Notes under the pieces: model-generated
Told to the model about the DNA's origin: nothing
Database searches by the model: none
The model's input: the letters and a program-made list of their open reading frames with translations, nothing else
Shown: positions 53,922-61,889 of the stretch, in pieces
How the letters are laid out: each line of letters opens with the position of its first letter
How positions within the stretch are numbered: position 1 is the first letter of the stretch
Position numbers and translations under genes: made by a program
DNA from: JANNBN01 sp031385545
GTDB taxonomy: Bacteria > Actinomycetota > Acidimicrobiia > Acidimicrobiales > JANYDT01
Assembly: GCA_031385545.1 (NCBI GenBank)
Contig: JANNBN010000166.1
Location: forward strand, 86,092-150,091
DNA: 64,000 nt
Reading direction: 5' to 3'

Positions 53922-55619
53922 TCAACGAGGCCCGCGTCGCAACCGGGAGAGGACCGAACCGATCCTCTGGACGAGCGGGTCGATCTCCGTGACCCGCACG
54001 GCCCGGGCAGCAAAGATGTACGCGCCGATTCCGACCACCGATGTGCAGAGCACGAATACGAGGAGCGGCAACGTTCGGTGGGTCGGAGCCGACATACTGA
54101 CCACTCCGGATCTGGCCGAGCCTGACAGGACGGTGCGGGTCAGCAATCGACCTGTGAGGACCACGGCACACGCCATTACCCCGGTCGCAACGAGGACGCG
54201 TCCGATGGTGGTGAGGAGAAGTGCCCCGTCCAGCCCGGCAGTCCTGCGCCTGACCACAAGTCCTGCAAGGACTGCGCTGATCAGGTAGGCCACGGCAAAG
54301 GCACCACCAAGGCCGACGATGCCGAACCATCGGTAGAAGAACGCACCGACGACGATGTTGATTGCGTTCTCGACGATGTTGACCTCGAACGTGGCCCGCG
54401 TATCGAGCATTGCCTTGAGCGAGTTCATGTACAGCAGGTACACCGCAAACCCTGGGAGGCCGGGCGCGATTGCTGCGAGCACTCGACCGATGAGGTGCGC
54501 CTTCTCGACGCTCGTCCCACCGTGGGCCGCGACCAGTTCGCTGATCGGCTTGGATAGCAGCACGTACCCGGCGGCAGCAGGTGTCATCAGGGCGATAAGC
54601 GCGCGCGTCGCCTTACCGAGGTGATTACGAAACTCTGCCCGCTTTCGGGTATGGAACGCCTTGCTGAGAGTGGGTTGCACGCCGGCCATCACCGACACGG
54701 CGATCACGCCGTACGGCAACTGGAAGAACACGCTGTTGGCCGTCGTATACGCCGTGAGATCGCCGTCGGAGCCGCGTTTTGCAGCGTTGTAGACGAACCA
54801 CAGGGCAGCTTGGTTTGCGACGACATATCCGACGGTCCAGGCGGAAAGCCGCAGCAGGTGGCTGACGGCTGGATGCCCCGGCTGCCACACCATCCGCAAC
54901 CCGAGGTCAGCTGCTCGAAGTGCAGGCACGGTGACCACAAGCATCAGCAGGACGCCGAGCGTCGTTCCCCACCCAAGCGCCCACATCAGCCCGGAGTCAT
55001 TTCGTACCCGTTGCAGATCGACCGCTCCGCCCACGACCCGGAAGTCGTTCAGGCGAAAGCGAACCCACAGGAACATCGCAGACACAACAACGTTGTTCAC
55101 GACCGGTGCTGCCATGGTGATACCGAACTGTGATCGGCTGTGAAGCAACGCCGTGGACAAGGTCACACCGCCGTAGATCGCCACCTGTGGGGCGAACATC
55201 CGGAGGAGTGCAATGGCGAACTCTCGCTGCCCCGGCGCCCACTCGCGCCCGCTGCCGAAGAGCGACAGGAACGCCGGAGCACCGACGAACAGGACCACGC
55301 TCATCAGCATCACCACGGCAGCAGCGAGCGTGACGACGGCCGACACGCCGGTCCGGTCGCTGGCCACCTGTCGGGCTGTGCGATTGGCGTTGGTATCGAC
55401 CGGGGCGAGAAGCCGGACGAACAGCGGGACGAGCGTCGCCGAAAGAACGCCGCCGACCACCAACTCGTAGAACAGGTTGGGGCTGATGTTGGCGATGCTG
55501 TAGGCGTCGGTCAGGACACCAACGCTGAGTTGCAGGAAGAGCACGTTGCGCACGAGGCCGGTGACACGCGACGCAAGCGTGCCGACGGCCATCACCGCTG
55601 TTGATCGACCCAAGCTCAC
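53922..55619 (-). CDS. murJ: Lipid II flippase MurJ
   Basis: A 565-residue membrane protein with about fourteen helices of the MVF/MviN family, which flips the peptidoglycan precursor lipid II outward. The start VSLGRSTAVMAVGTLASRVTG and ASRVTGLVRNVLF, the GGVLSATLVPLF stretch in helix 2 and later GDLTAYTTANSVFFQLPYGV are typical. It ends shortly after the last helix, without the pseudokinase and outside domains of the mycobacterial protein. The GTG overlaps the DUF6049 stop (GTGA). Confidence 0.93.
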   Translation of the reverse strand: MSLGRSTAVMAVGTLASRVTGLVRNVLFLQLSVGVLTDAYSIANISPNLFYELVVGGVLSATLVPLFVRLLAPVDTNANRTARQVASDRTGVSAVVTLAAAVVMLMSVVLFVGAPAFLSLFGSGREWAPGQREFAIALLRMFAPQVAIYGGVTLSTALLHSRSQFGITMAAPVVNNVVVSAMFLWVRFRLNDFRVVGGAVDLQRVRNDSGLMWALGWGTTLGVLLMLVVTVPALRAADLGLRMVWQPGHPAVSHLLRLSAWTVGYVVANQAALWFVYNAAKRGSDGDLTAYTTANSVFFQLPYGVIAVSVMAGVQPTLSKAFHTRKRAEFRNHLGKATRALIALMTPAAAGYVLLSKPISELVAAHGGTSVEKAHLIGRVLAAIAPGLPGFAVYLLYMNSLKAMLDTRATFEVNIVENAINIVVGAFFYRWFGIVGLGGAFAVAYLISAVLAGLVVRRRTAGLDGALLLTTIGRVLVATGVMACAVVLTGRLLTRTVLSGSARSGVVSMSAPTHRTLPLLVFVLCTSVVGIGAYIFAARAVRVTEIDPLVQRIGSVLSRLRRGPR

Positions 55620-57787
55620 GAGGTCGGGTTCCGGGGCGAGGGCTCGGCAGACGTGTCTCCCGCCGAGCGATCCCGTGCAGATCCTTCGGTTGATCCCTCC
55701 ACCGACCTCCGGCGCTGCGGCCGGCGTGGGTGGCCATGGTTCTTCGCCCGATTGCTCAGCCACCAGAGGATGAGGAGACCCAGCAGCGTGAGTGTGAGCG
55801 TGACGCCGATCCCGCTGACACCGGTACTCCGGATGGTGTAGGCGTTGCGTGACAGCGCCACACCGTTGGGCGTGGTGAGCGAGACCCGAACGTCGAAGCT
55901 CCCCGATGAGCGAGTCTCGACATCGAGCAGGACGACCTGTGATCCAGCCTCCACAACGACATCCTGTTCGGCAGAGGCCGGAGTGGACCTGACGCGGCCT
56001 TGCTCCACCGACAGATGCACGACAGCTGCGCCTCCGGTGACGTTCTCGACGGTGACCGGGATCCGACCACGGAGGGCCGTCAGCCGGAACGGGCCGCCCC
56101 GCGCCAGGCGCACCCCGCCCAGGTCACGCGCTGCCAACTGGCTGGCGACGGTGAGGTAGTCACCACCCGTGATGGATGCCTCGGTGCCAGCTCGGTCGGT
56201 GGTACCCCCGTCAGGGTCGGCGAGGGCTGCGCTGAAGAATCGCTCGGCTGCCCTTCCGGCGGCCGGGTTGCTTCCGAAAGTGAGGTTGACACCGTCGATG
56301 CCGCGGCGGGCTGCGTCGATGGCGGCCAGATAGTCGTCGGAGGTGTCGGTCGCGTCGACGGCGACTCGTCCGATGCTCAGCAGATCACCGGCCGCGTCGG
56401 TTGCGATGGGTCGCTCGAACAGTTCCGAGACCCGGGCGGGCGTCACGGATTGCAGGGCGTCGATACCGGCGAGGAGTGCGTCGATGGTCAGGCGTTTCAC
56501 AGCTTCATCCGGCACCCAGACCGCAAGCCCTGCGCCCGGAGTTGCTCGTTCCGAAGCAAGTGCGAGGTCGGCCAGGAGTTGGTTGACCCCAAGCAGCGTG
56601 TCGGGCTGAAGCAGATGGCCGGTCAGAGTCTCGTCGGTGACAATCGCACGGATGGCAGAGGACTCTTCGAGTGTTTCCTCCTGTACAAGTGTTCCGTCGC
56701 TGTGGCTCTGGAATACGAGGCCGGTGTCGAATACCACGGGTTTGTCGACAAGCATTGTACGGATCCCGCCTCCCGTGGGAGAGGTCTCTGCCACCAGCGA
56801 GGAGTGAACGACCAACCGCTGTGGCCCGATTCGCAGCATTCCGTCGCGGTCCGGAATCCGGTTCATCGGGCCGATCATCCAGGTGTCGGTGACGACGTTC
56901 TCACCGAAGCGGTCAGTCAGCGCGTCAGAGCCCGCCAGCCACTGCCCACGGATCACTTCTCCGAGGCGTCCGTCCTGTTGGAGTTGCGGATGGAACGCCT
57001 CGAAGGTCGAAGCGATGAGCTCGCGCCCGGCCAAGCCGGTAGACAGCGTGTCGAGTGCGCCGGCGACAGCGACATCGTCGCGTGCCCGAGCGACGATCGA
57101 CGGTGTGGGAACGATGCTCAACGGGAGGCCTCGGAGGCTGGCGAGCGATTCGCTGGCTGCCACGAGCCTGGTGAGTGGCGTGGTTCGGTGGGACCCATCG
57201 GGCAGAAGCGTCCTCGGGACGGTGGTCGGGATGATCAACGCCACCGACAGCGTGGGAGTGGCACGTCGTTGCAGGATCAGGTGTGTGATCAGGCGGGCGC
57301 TGACCGCTCCTTCGCTTCGCTCGCGGATGTCGATGCTGACCGGATACACACCGTCGGTCGATATCGCCAAGCACGTTTCGCACGACCCGACCAGGACTCG
57401 CTCGCTGACGATGTAGGTGCCGCGCTGGTCGCTCGGTCCGAGTGGCCGAACTCTCAGCGAGATGGGCGAGCCGAGGCGTACGCCTTCGATCGAGTCGAGC
57501 AGCGCTGTGCGATCAGTGACACGTTGGTACACGGCGATGGCCATGTCCAGGTCAGGTCGCACCGCGGGGTCGAACACGTCGGCACGTATGTCGAACACAC
57601 CGTCGGTGCCGACCACCGGTGTCTGGCCCGTGAGCCGGATGGTCAGTCGGTTGGGTTGAGTGGTTGGTTGAGTGGTCGCATTCGGGCGGTTGATCCCGGC
57701 AAAGCCCGCAGCGGGCGGTGGGACAACGCCCAACACCGTGAGGACACACGCAGCGGCGGTGTATCGAATGAACCGGCCAGCGGTCAT
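55616..57787 (-). CDS. DUF6049 membrane-anchored cell-surface protein (Rv3909-like)
   Basis: A 723-residue protein with an N-terminal signal peptide (about 1-29) and a long beta-rich outside part. One C-terminal membrane helix (about 665-688, GIGVTLTLTLLGLLILWWLS) is followed by a basic tail. Large size, position before murJ and topology match the DUF6049/Rv3909 family of the conserved origin cluster. Function is unknown; linkage with murJ through a GTGA overlap suggests a role in cell-envelope growth. Confidence 0.8.
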   Translation of the reverse strand: MTAGRFIRYTAAACVLTVLGVVPPPAAGFAGINRPNATTQPTTQPNRLTIRLTGQTPVVGTDGVFDIRADVFDPAVRPDLDMAIAVYQRVTDRTALLDSIEGVRLGSPISLRVRPLGPSDQRGTYIVSERVLVGSCETCLAISTDGVYPVSIDIRERSEGAVSARLITHLILQRRATPTLSVALIIPTTVPRTLLPDGSHRTTPLTRLVAASESLASLRGLPLSIVPTPSIVARARDDVAVAGALDTLSTGLAGRELIASTFEAFHPQLQQDGRLGEVIRGQWLAGSDALTDRFGENVVTDTWMIGPMNRIPDRDGMLRIGPQRLVVHSSLVAETSPTGGGIRTMLVDKPVVFDTGLVFQSHSDGTLVQEETLEESSAIRAIVTDETLTGHLLQPDTLLGVNQLLADLALASERATPGAGLAVWVPDEAVKRLTIDALLAGIDALQSVTPARVSELFERPIATDAAGDLLSIGRVAVDATDTSDDYLAAIDAARRGIDGVNLTFGSNPAAGRAAERFFSAALADPDGGTTDRAGTEASITGGDYLTVASQLAARDLGGVRLARGGPFRLTALRGRIPVTVENVTGGAAVVHLSVEQGRVRSTPASAEQDVVVEAGSQVVLLDVETRSSGSFDVRVSLTTPNGVALSRNAYTIRSTGVSGIGVTLTLTLLGLLILWWLSNRAKNHGHPRRPQRRRSVEGSTEGSARDRSAGDTSAEPSPRNPTS

Positions 57788-58632
57788 GTCGGCCGGCTGC
57801 CCGGGTCCGAGGGGTCCGGGATCGGCGGAACGCCGAGCACCACCAGACCACCGGGGACAGTTTCGAAGCCGATCCGCTCGTACAGCGAAGCCGCTCGCGT
57901 GTTGTCCACCCGGGTGTTGACGGCAAGAACCGACGCCCGACCGGCCCGCGCCCAGCCGATGGCGTCGGCGCAGAGCAGCGATGCGATCCCACGGCCTTCA
58001 TAACACGGGTGGACGGCAAGGCGCTGGAGGTAGCTCCTTCGGCCGGCGCGGCCCGTCACCGCGTAGCCGACGACATGGGTCGGCAAGATGTCCTGCGACC
58101 GGGTTGCCGCGACGGCGAAACGCACGAGCCGACGTGGGGTCGCGTGCAGCGCCTCATCGATGGACAGTTCGTCGAATTGTTCGCCTGGACGAAAGGCGGC
58201 ATGGTCGACTGACAGAGCGGCGCGAATCCACGCATCAGCGCGGCTGCGCCGACGTGGAAGCTGCGTCAGGCGAATTCCCGTCACGCCGGCGGAGCGGGTT
58301 TCGTCAGCAGCGAGATCCATCCGGTAGAGCAGCAGTGCCGCCACTTCTTCGAACCCGGCGCGTCGGAACCCGATGGTTTCCTCCGGCGTCAGCGCCGGGG
58401 TGGTTATCGCGCCGCAGTGGCCGGCCGCCCTGATCGCGCGGATCGCAGAATCGACCATCGAATCCGAAACTGCATCGGCAGAGGTTGGATGCAACACCGC
58501 CCTGCCTGGTCGTTCGGGAGTGTTGAGCAGGGCCATCCGAAGCCCGGGTCCGCGACCCGTGCCGGCCACGATCTGGTGTACCACGGCGCGCTCCACAGCC
58601 GAGGAACGCAGTGCCGTGATCGCCTGTGCCAT
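57784..58632 (-). CDS. GNAT-family N-acetyltransferase, tandem-domain
   Basis: A 282-residue protein. The C-terminal half is a clear GNAT domain: LQRLAVHPCYEGRGIASLLC binds acetyl-CoA, and NTRAASLYERIGFETV is the closing strand-helix. The N-terminal half ends in GFRRAGFEEVAALLLYRMDL, which looks like the end of a degenerate second GNAT domain. MshD-type mycothiol synthases have this layout, but that is only an option. The ATG overlaps the DUF6049 start side (ATGA at 57784-57787). A GTG at 58686 is an alternative start. Confidence 0.8.
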   Translation of the reverse strand: MAQAITALRSSAVERAVVHQIVAGTGRGPGLRMALLNTPERPGRAVLHPTSADAVSDSMVDSAIRAIRAAGHCGAITTPALTPEETIGFRRAGFEEVAALLLYRMDLAADETRSAGVTGIRLTQLPRRRSRADAWIRAALSVDHAAFRPGEQFDELSIDEALHATPRRLVRFAVAATRSQDILPTHVVGYAVTGRAGRRSYLQRLAVHPCYEGRGIASLLCADAIGWARAGRASVLAVNTRVDNTRAASLYERIGFETVPGGLVVLGVPPIPDPSDPGSRPT

Positions 58633-58747
58633 TCCGGCAGGATAGGGCCGATCAGGCGCTTGGCATGGTCGGTGGCACTCGCTCACGAGTCGTCTTTCAC
58701 ATCCTCACCCGGCCTGACCCATGCTGTCGGGCCCATAGGGTAGGGAG

Positions 58748-60163
58748 ATGATCCCGCCGCGCTTCGTTCCCCTCATCGAGGAGACGGCAGATCTGGCCGC
58801 TGCGTTCTCGTCCGCAGGGAAGCGGCTGTACCTAGTCGGCGGCATCGTGCGCGACGCGTTGTTGGGGCGAATCCGTGACTCGCTCGACCTCGATTTCACG
58901 ACCGACGCCCTGCCTGCCGAGACTCAGCGGATCCTGCGGACGCTCCCGATCGAGGCCCTCTGGACCCAGGGCGAACGCTTCGGAACAATCGGCGCTCAGC
59001 TCCGGGGTCGGACACTCGAGATCACGACCCATCGAGGTGAGGCGTACTCACCGGATTCTCGCAAGCCCGACGTGCAATTCGCGTCCGATGTACAGGTCGA
59101 TCTGTCTCGGCGTGACTTCACCATCAACTCCATGGCGTTGGAACTCGGCACCGAGGATCTCCAGCTGATCGACCCCTTCGGCGGGGCGGCCGACCTGATG
59201 GCCAACCAACTGCGGACCCCGCTGGATCCTGAGGTGAGCTTCTCCGACGATCCGCTGCGAATGCTGCGTGCGGCACGGTTCATCTCGGGGTTCGGGTTGC
59301 AGCCGATGGCTGGTCTGATCGAGGCGGTAGAGCGCCTTGCACCTCGCCTGTCGATCGTGTCCAAGGAGCGCATCCGCCAAGAGTTGGACAAGCTGATGGT
59401 GGTCGATTCGCCATCGGCCGGTATCTGGTTCCTTGTGCAATCCGGGCTTGCTGCGCAGTTCCTGCCCGAGTTGCCGGCCATGGAACTCGAGCAGGACCCT
59501 ATCCATCGCCACAAAGACGTACTTGCACATACGATCGCTGTTGTTGAGAAGACGAGCACCGACAAGATCGTCCGGCTGGCAGCGCTATTCCACGACGTTG
59601 CCAAGCCTCGCACGCGCAGAATTGGTGCCGGCGGCGTGTCGTTCCATCATCACGATGTCGTCGGTGCACGTATGACCCGCGATCGGATGAAGGAACTCAC
59701 CTACTCAAATCAGGAAATCGACGACGTTGCGAAACTCGTCGAGCTCCATCTCCGGTTCCATACCTATCAAGCCGGTTGGACCGATTCCGCCGTCCGCCGC
59801 TACGTCCGTGATGCCGGGCCGCTCCTCGATCGCCTCAACGAGCTGACCCGTTGCGATTGCACAACTCGCAATGCCAAGAAGGCCGCCGCCCTCGCTCGCA
59901 GGATGGACGAGCTCGAGGCACGGATTGCGGAATTGCGGGACCAGGAAGAGCTGGATTCCATACGCCCCGACCTCGACGGGAGTCAGGTGATGGAGTTGCT
60001 GCACATCGGCCCGTCGCGCGTCATCGGCGAGGCCCTCGACATGCTGCTTGGAGTACGACTCGACGAAGGTCCTCTCGACGAGGCGCAAGCCACGCAACGA
60101 CTCCGCCAGTGGTGGGCGGGCCATCCGCTGAACCCGGCCGCGCAGCAAGGTTCCGGAGCTTGA
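58748..60163 (+). CDS. pcnA: CCA-adding/poly(A)-polymerase-family tRNA nucleotidyltransferase
   Basis: A 471-residue class II nucleotidyltransferase with GGIVRDALLGRIRDSLDLDF (the GG and DxD motifs), RRDFTINSMAL, SDDPLRMLRAARF and an HD domain (LAALFHDVAKPRTR). It corresponds to Rv3907c of the conserved cluster, which repairs or adds tRNA CCA ends. That activity fits tRNA genes here that lack an encoded CCA. GGGAG lies right before the ATG. The start faces the GNAT gene. Confidence 0.9.
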   Translation: MIPPRFVPLIEETADLAAAFSSAGKRLYLVGGIVRDALLGRIRDSLDLDFTTDALPAETQRILRTLPIEALWTQGERFGTIGAQLRGRTLEITTHRGEAYSPDSRKPDVQFASDVQVDLSRRDFTINSMALELGTEDLQLIDPFGGAADLMANQLRTPLDPEVSFSDDPLRMLRAARFISGFGLQPMAGLIEAVERLAPRLSIVSKERIRQELDKLMVVDSPSAGIWFLVQSGLAAQFLPELPAMELEQDPIHRHKDVLAHTIAVVEKTSTDKIVRLAALFHDVAKPRTRRIGAGGVSFHHHDVVGARMTRDRMKELTYSNQEIDDVAKLVELHLRFHTYQAGWTDSAVRRYVRDAGPLLDRLNELTRCDCTTRNAKKAAALARRMDELEARIAELRDQEELDSIRPDLDGSQVMELLHIGPSRVIGEALDMLLGVRLDEGPLDEAQATQRLRQWWAGHPLNPAAQQGSGA

Positions 60164-60174
60164 CGGGCGCAACG

Positions 60175-60786
60175 GTGACTGCTGGCCGAGGTCGTTGTGC
60201 CCTCGTGGTCTTCGCCCATCCGGACGGGTCCAGCCTGTGTGCCACGTTGGCTCACGCTGCCGTGCGGGGACTGGAACGAGGCGGCGCTCAGGTCGTTCTT
60301 GTCGATCTGTACGCCGATGGATTCGTGCCGGCCATGTCTGAAGCGGAGCGTCGCGTCTACGAGTCAGATCAGCCGATACTCGATCCGCTTGTGAGGCGCT
60401 ATGCGGATATCGTGAAGTGGTGCGACACGCTTGTGGTGGTGTACCCAACCTGGAACATGGGGATGCCAGCGATCTTGAAGGGCTGGTTCGAGCGGGTGTT
60501 CGTGGCAGGGGTCGCATTTGCGCTGCCGACATCCGGGTCGACCATTCTTGGCGGCCTGAACCACATCACGCGATTCGTCGGGGTCAGTACGTACGGAGCA
60601 CCGCGCCTCGTGGTTCGGCTCACGACGGACCATGGGCGACGTCTCCTCACCCGGTGCGTGCGGCTGATGTCCACCAGGCCAGGGCGTCGGACGCGATGGC
60701 TTGGGCTCTACGGCCTGAACACACCGACGGCGCCTGCTGTCACGGGCTTCATCGGACGCGTGGAACGTGACATGGAGCGCCTGTGA
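60175..60786 (+). CDS. Flavodoxin-fold NAD(P)H oxidoreductase, first copy
   Basis: A 203-residue protein of the flavodoxin_2/NQO group. LVVFAHPDGSSLCATLAHAA is the FMN/FAD phosphate loop, and VVYPTWNMGMPAILKGWFERVF the conserved second flavin loop. It would reduce quinones or related compounds with NAD(P)H. The GTG at 60175 is used; a TTG at 60160 overlapping the pcnA stop is an option. Its stop overlaps the next gene, which is a paralogue. Confidence 0.82.
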   Translation: MTAGRGRCALVVFAHPDGSSLCATLAHAAVRGLERGGAQVVLVDLYADGFVPAMSEAERRVYESDQPILDPLVRRYADIVKWCDTLVVVYPTWNMGMPAILKGWFERVFVAGVAFALPTSGSTILGGLNHITRFVGVSTYGAPRLVVRLTTDHGRRLLTRCVRLMSTRPGRRTRWLGLYGLNTPTAPAVTGFIGRVERDMERL

Positions 60787-61394
60787 CCCGTTCCGCCGTC
60801 GAGAGTTCCGGCCGTCGGTTCGTGGTGGTGCTGTGCCATCCGCTACCGGACAGCTTCGTGCGTGCAGCGGGAGACCGAGCCATGCGAGCGCTGGCCTCCG
60901 GCGGGCACGGCGTCGAAGTCCTCGACCTTGACGCGGAAGGCTTCAACCCGTTGCTGAGCCAAACGGAATGGGCGCTGCGCGAAACGGGGGTCCCCGACAC
61001 ACTCACCGCCCACGTCGATGCGCTTCGCAGGGCGACTGACCTTGTCCTCGTCTACCCGACCTGGTACGGCGGCATGCCAGCACTGATGAAGGGTTGGTTC
61101 GATCGTGTGTGGGGGCGCGGCGTTGCGTGGGAAATCCGTCGCGGCTCGGGTCGTCCGCACGGGTTGCTCCGCAACATCACGAGCGTCTGGGTGGTCACGT
61201 CGCACGGGTCGAACCGATGGGTGAACTTCGGTCAGGGTGAGGGCGGTCTGCGATTTGTCCGCCGTACCCTGCGGCTCACCTGTGCACCGTGGATACGAAC
61301 GCACTGGGTGGCGTTCTACGGCAACGATTCGGCCGAGGAATCGGAGCGGCTGGCGTTTCTCGCCCGGGTGGAGCGCGTCTTCGCCAAGGCGTGA
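60783..61394 (+). CDS. Flavodoxin-fold NAD(P)H oxidoreductase, second copy
   Basis: A 203-residue paralogue of the gene before it, with VVVLCHPLPDSFVRAAGDRA and VLVYPTWYGGMPALMKGWFDRVW. The two are the same length and share the loop spacing but are clearly diverged, so the duplication is old. The GTG overlaps the previous stop (GTGA), suggesting that the products may form a heterodimer or act in turn. Confidence 0.85.
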   Translation: MTRSAVESSGRRFVVVLCHPLPDSFVRAAGDRAMRALASGGHGVEVLDLDAEGFNPLLSQTEWALRETGVPDTLTAHVDALRRATDLVLVYPTWYGGMPALMKGWFDRVWGRGVAWEIRRGSGRPHGLLRNITSVWVVTSHGSNRWVNFGQGEGGLRFVRRTLRLTCAPWIRTHWVAFYGNDSAEESERLAFLARVERVFAKA

Positions 61395-61508
61395 CGAGCG
61401 AGAAGGTCTGGTGAATCCGGACCCGCCGGTAGCCTGTGATGCGTGGACCCCCGGCCTCCCACACCGCTACGCCGCTCTGTGGCCGAGGTGCAGACCCCAA
61501 CTGGCTCG

Positions 61509-61889
61509 ATGCTGCCCCCGTGGGTGCGTCCAGGGGCTGTGGACTATCGCCTTGCGCGCCGTCATCTCATCAACGAGTACCACCGCAAGCGGCTCAGCAG
61601 GATCGACGTGTGCGATGCGCATCCCGAGTTGGTCAGGGCGGCAACCCACGTCGGGCATCGCACCGAGCATGACTGCCCCATCTGCGAGTCGGCCAAACTC
61701 GTCTACGTGTCCTACGTGTTCGGAGCACGGCTTCCGGCCCACGGTCGTTGTGTGACGACAGCCAAAGAGATGGCGGTGTTGAGTCGCAGCCATGACGAGC
61801 TTGCGTGTTATGTGGTCGAAGTATGCGTGGAGTGCCGCTGGAACCACCTCGCGCGCACGTTCCGTTCCGGGCGTGCTCATGCCCGCTGA
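61509..61889 (+). CDS. DUF5318 zinc-ribbon protein
   Basis: A protein of about 126 residues in the slot before the class A PBP, where Mycobacterium has Rv0049. VDYRLARRHLINEYHRKRLSRIDVCDAHP matches the DUF5318 start in outline (AVDYRLARRHLI). CPIC and, later, CVEC can form a zinc ribbon. Function is unknown. The ATG at 61509 fits the family start; a GTG at 61443 would add 22 residues. The stop overlaps the PBP start by 11 bp. Confidence 0.78.
   Translation: MLPPWVRPGAVDYRLARRHLINEYHRKRLSRIDVCDAHPELVRAATHVGHRTEHDCPICESAKLVYVSYVFGARLPAHGRCVTTAKEMAVLSRSHDELACYVVEVCVECRWNHLARTFRSGRAHAR

Noticed and set aside
56000..58003. A 667-codon plus-strand frame
   Set aside because: It is antisense to the DUF6049 gene and the GNAT gene. 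The Arg/Gly-rich composition is typical of shadow frames in GC-rich DNA.
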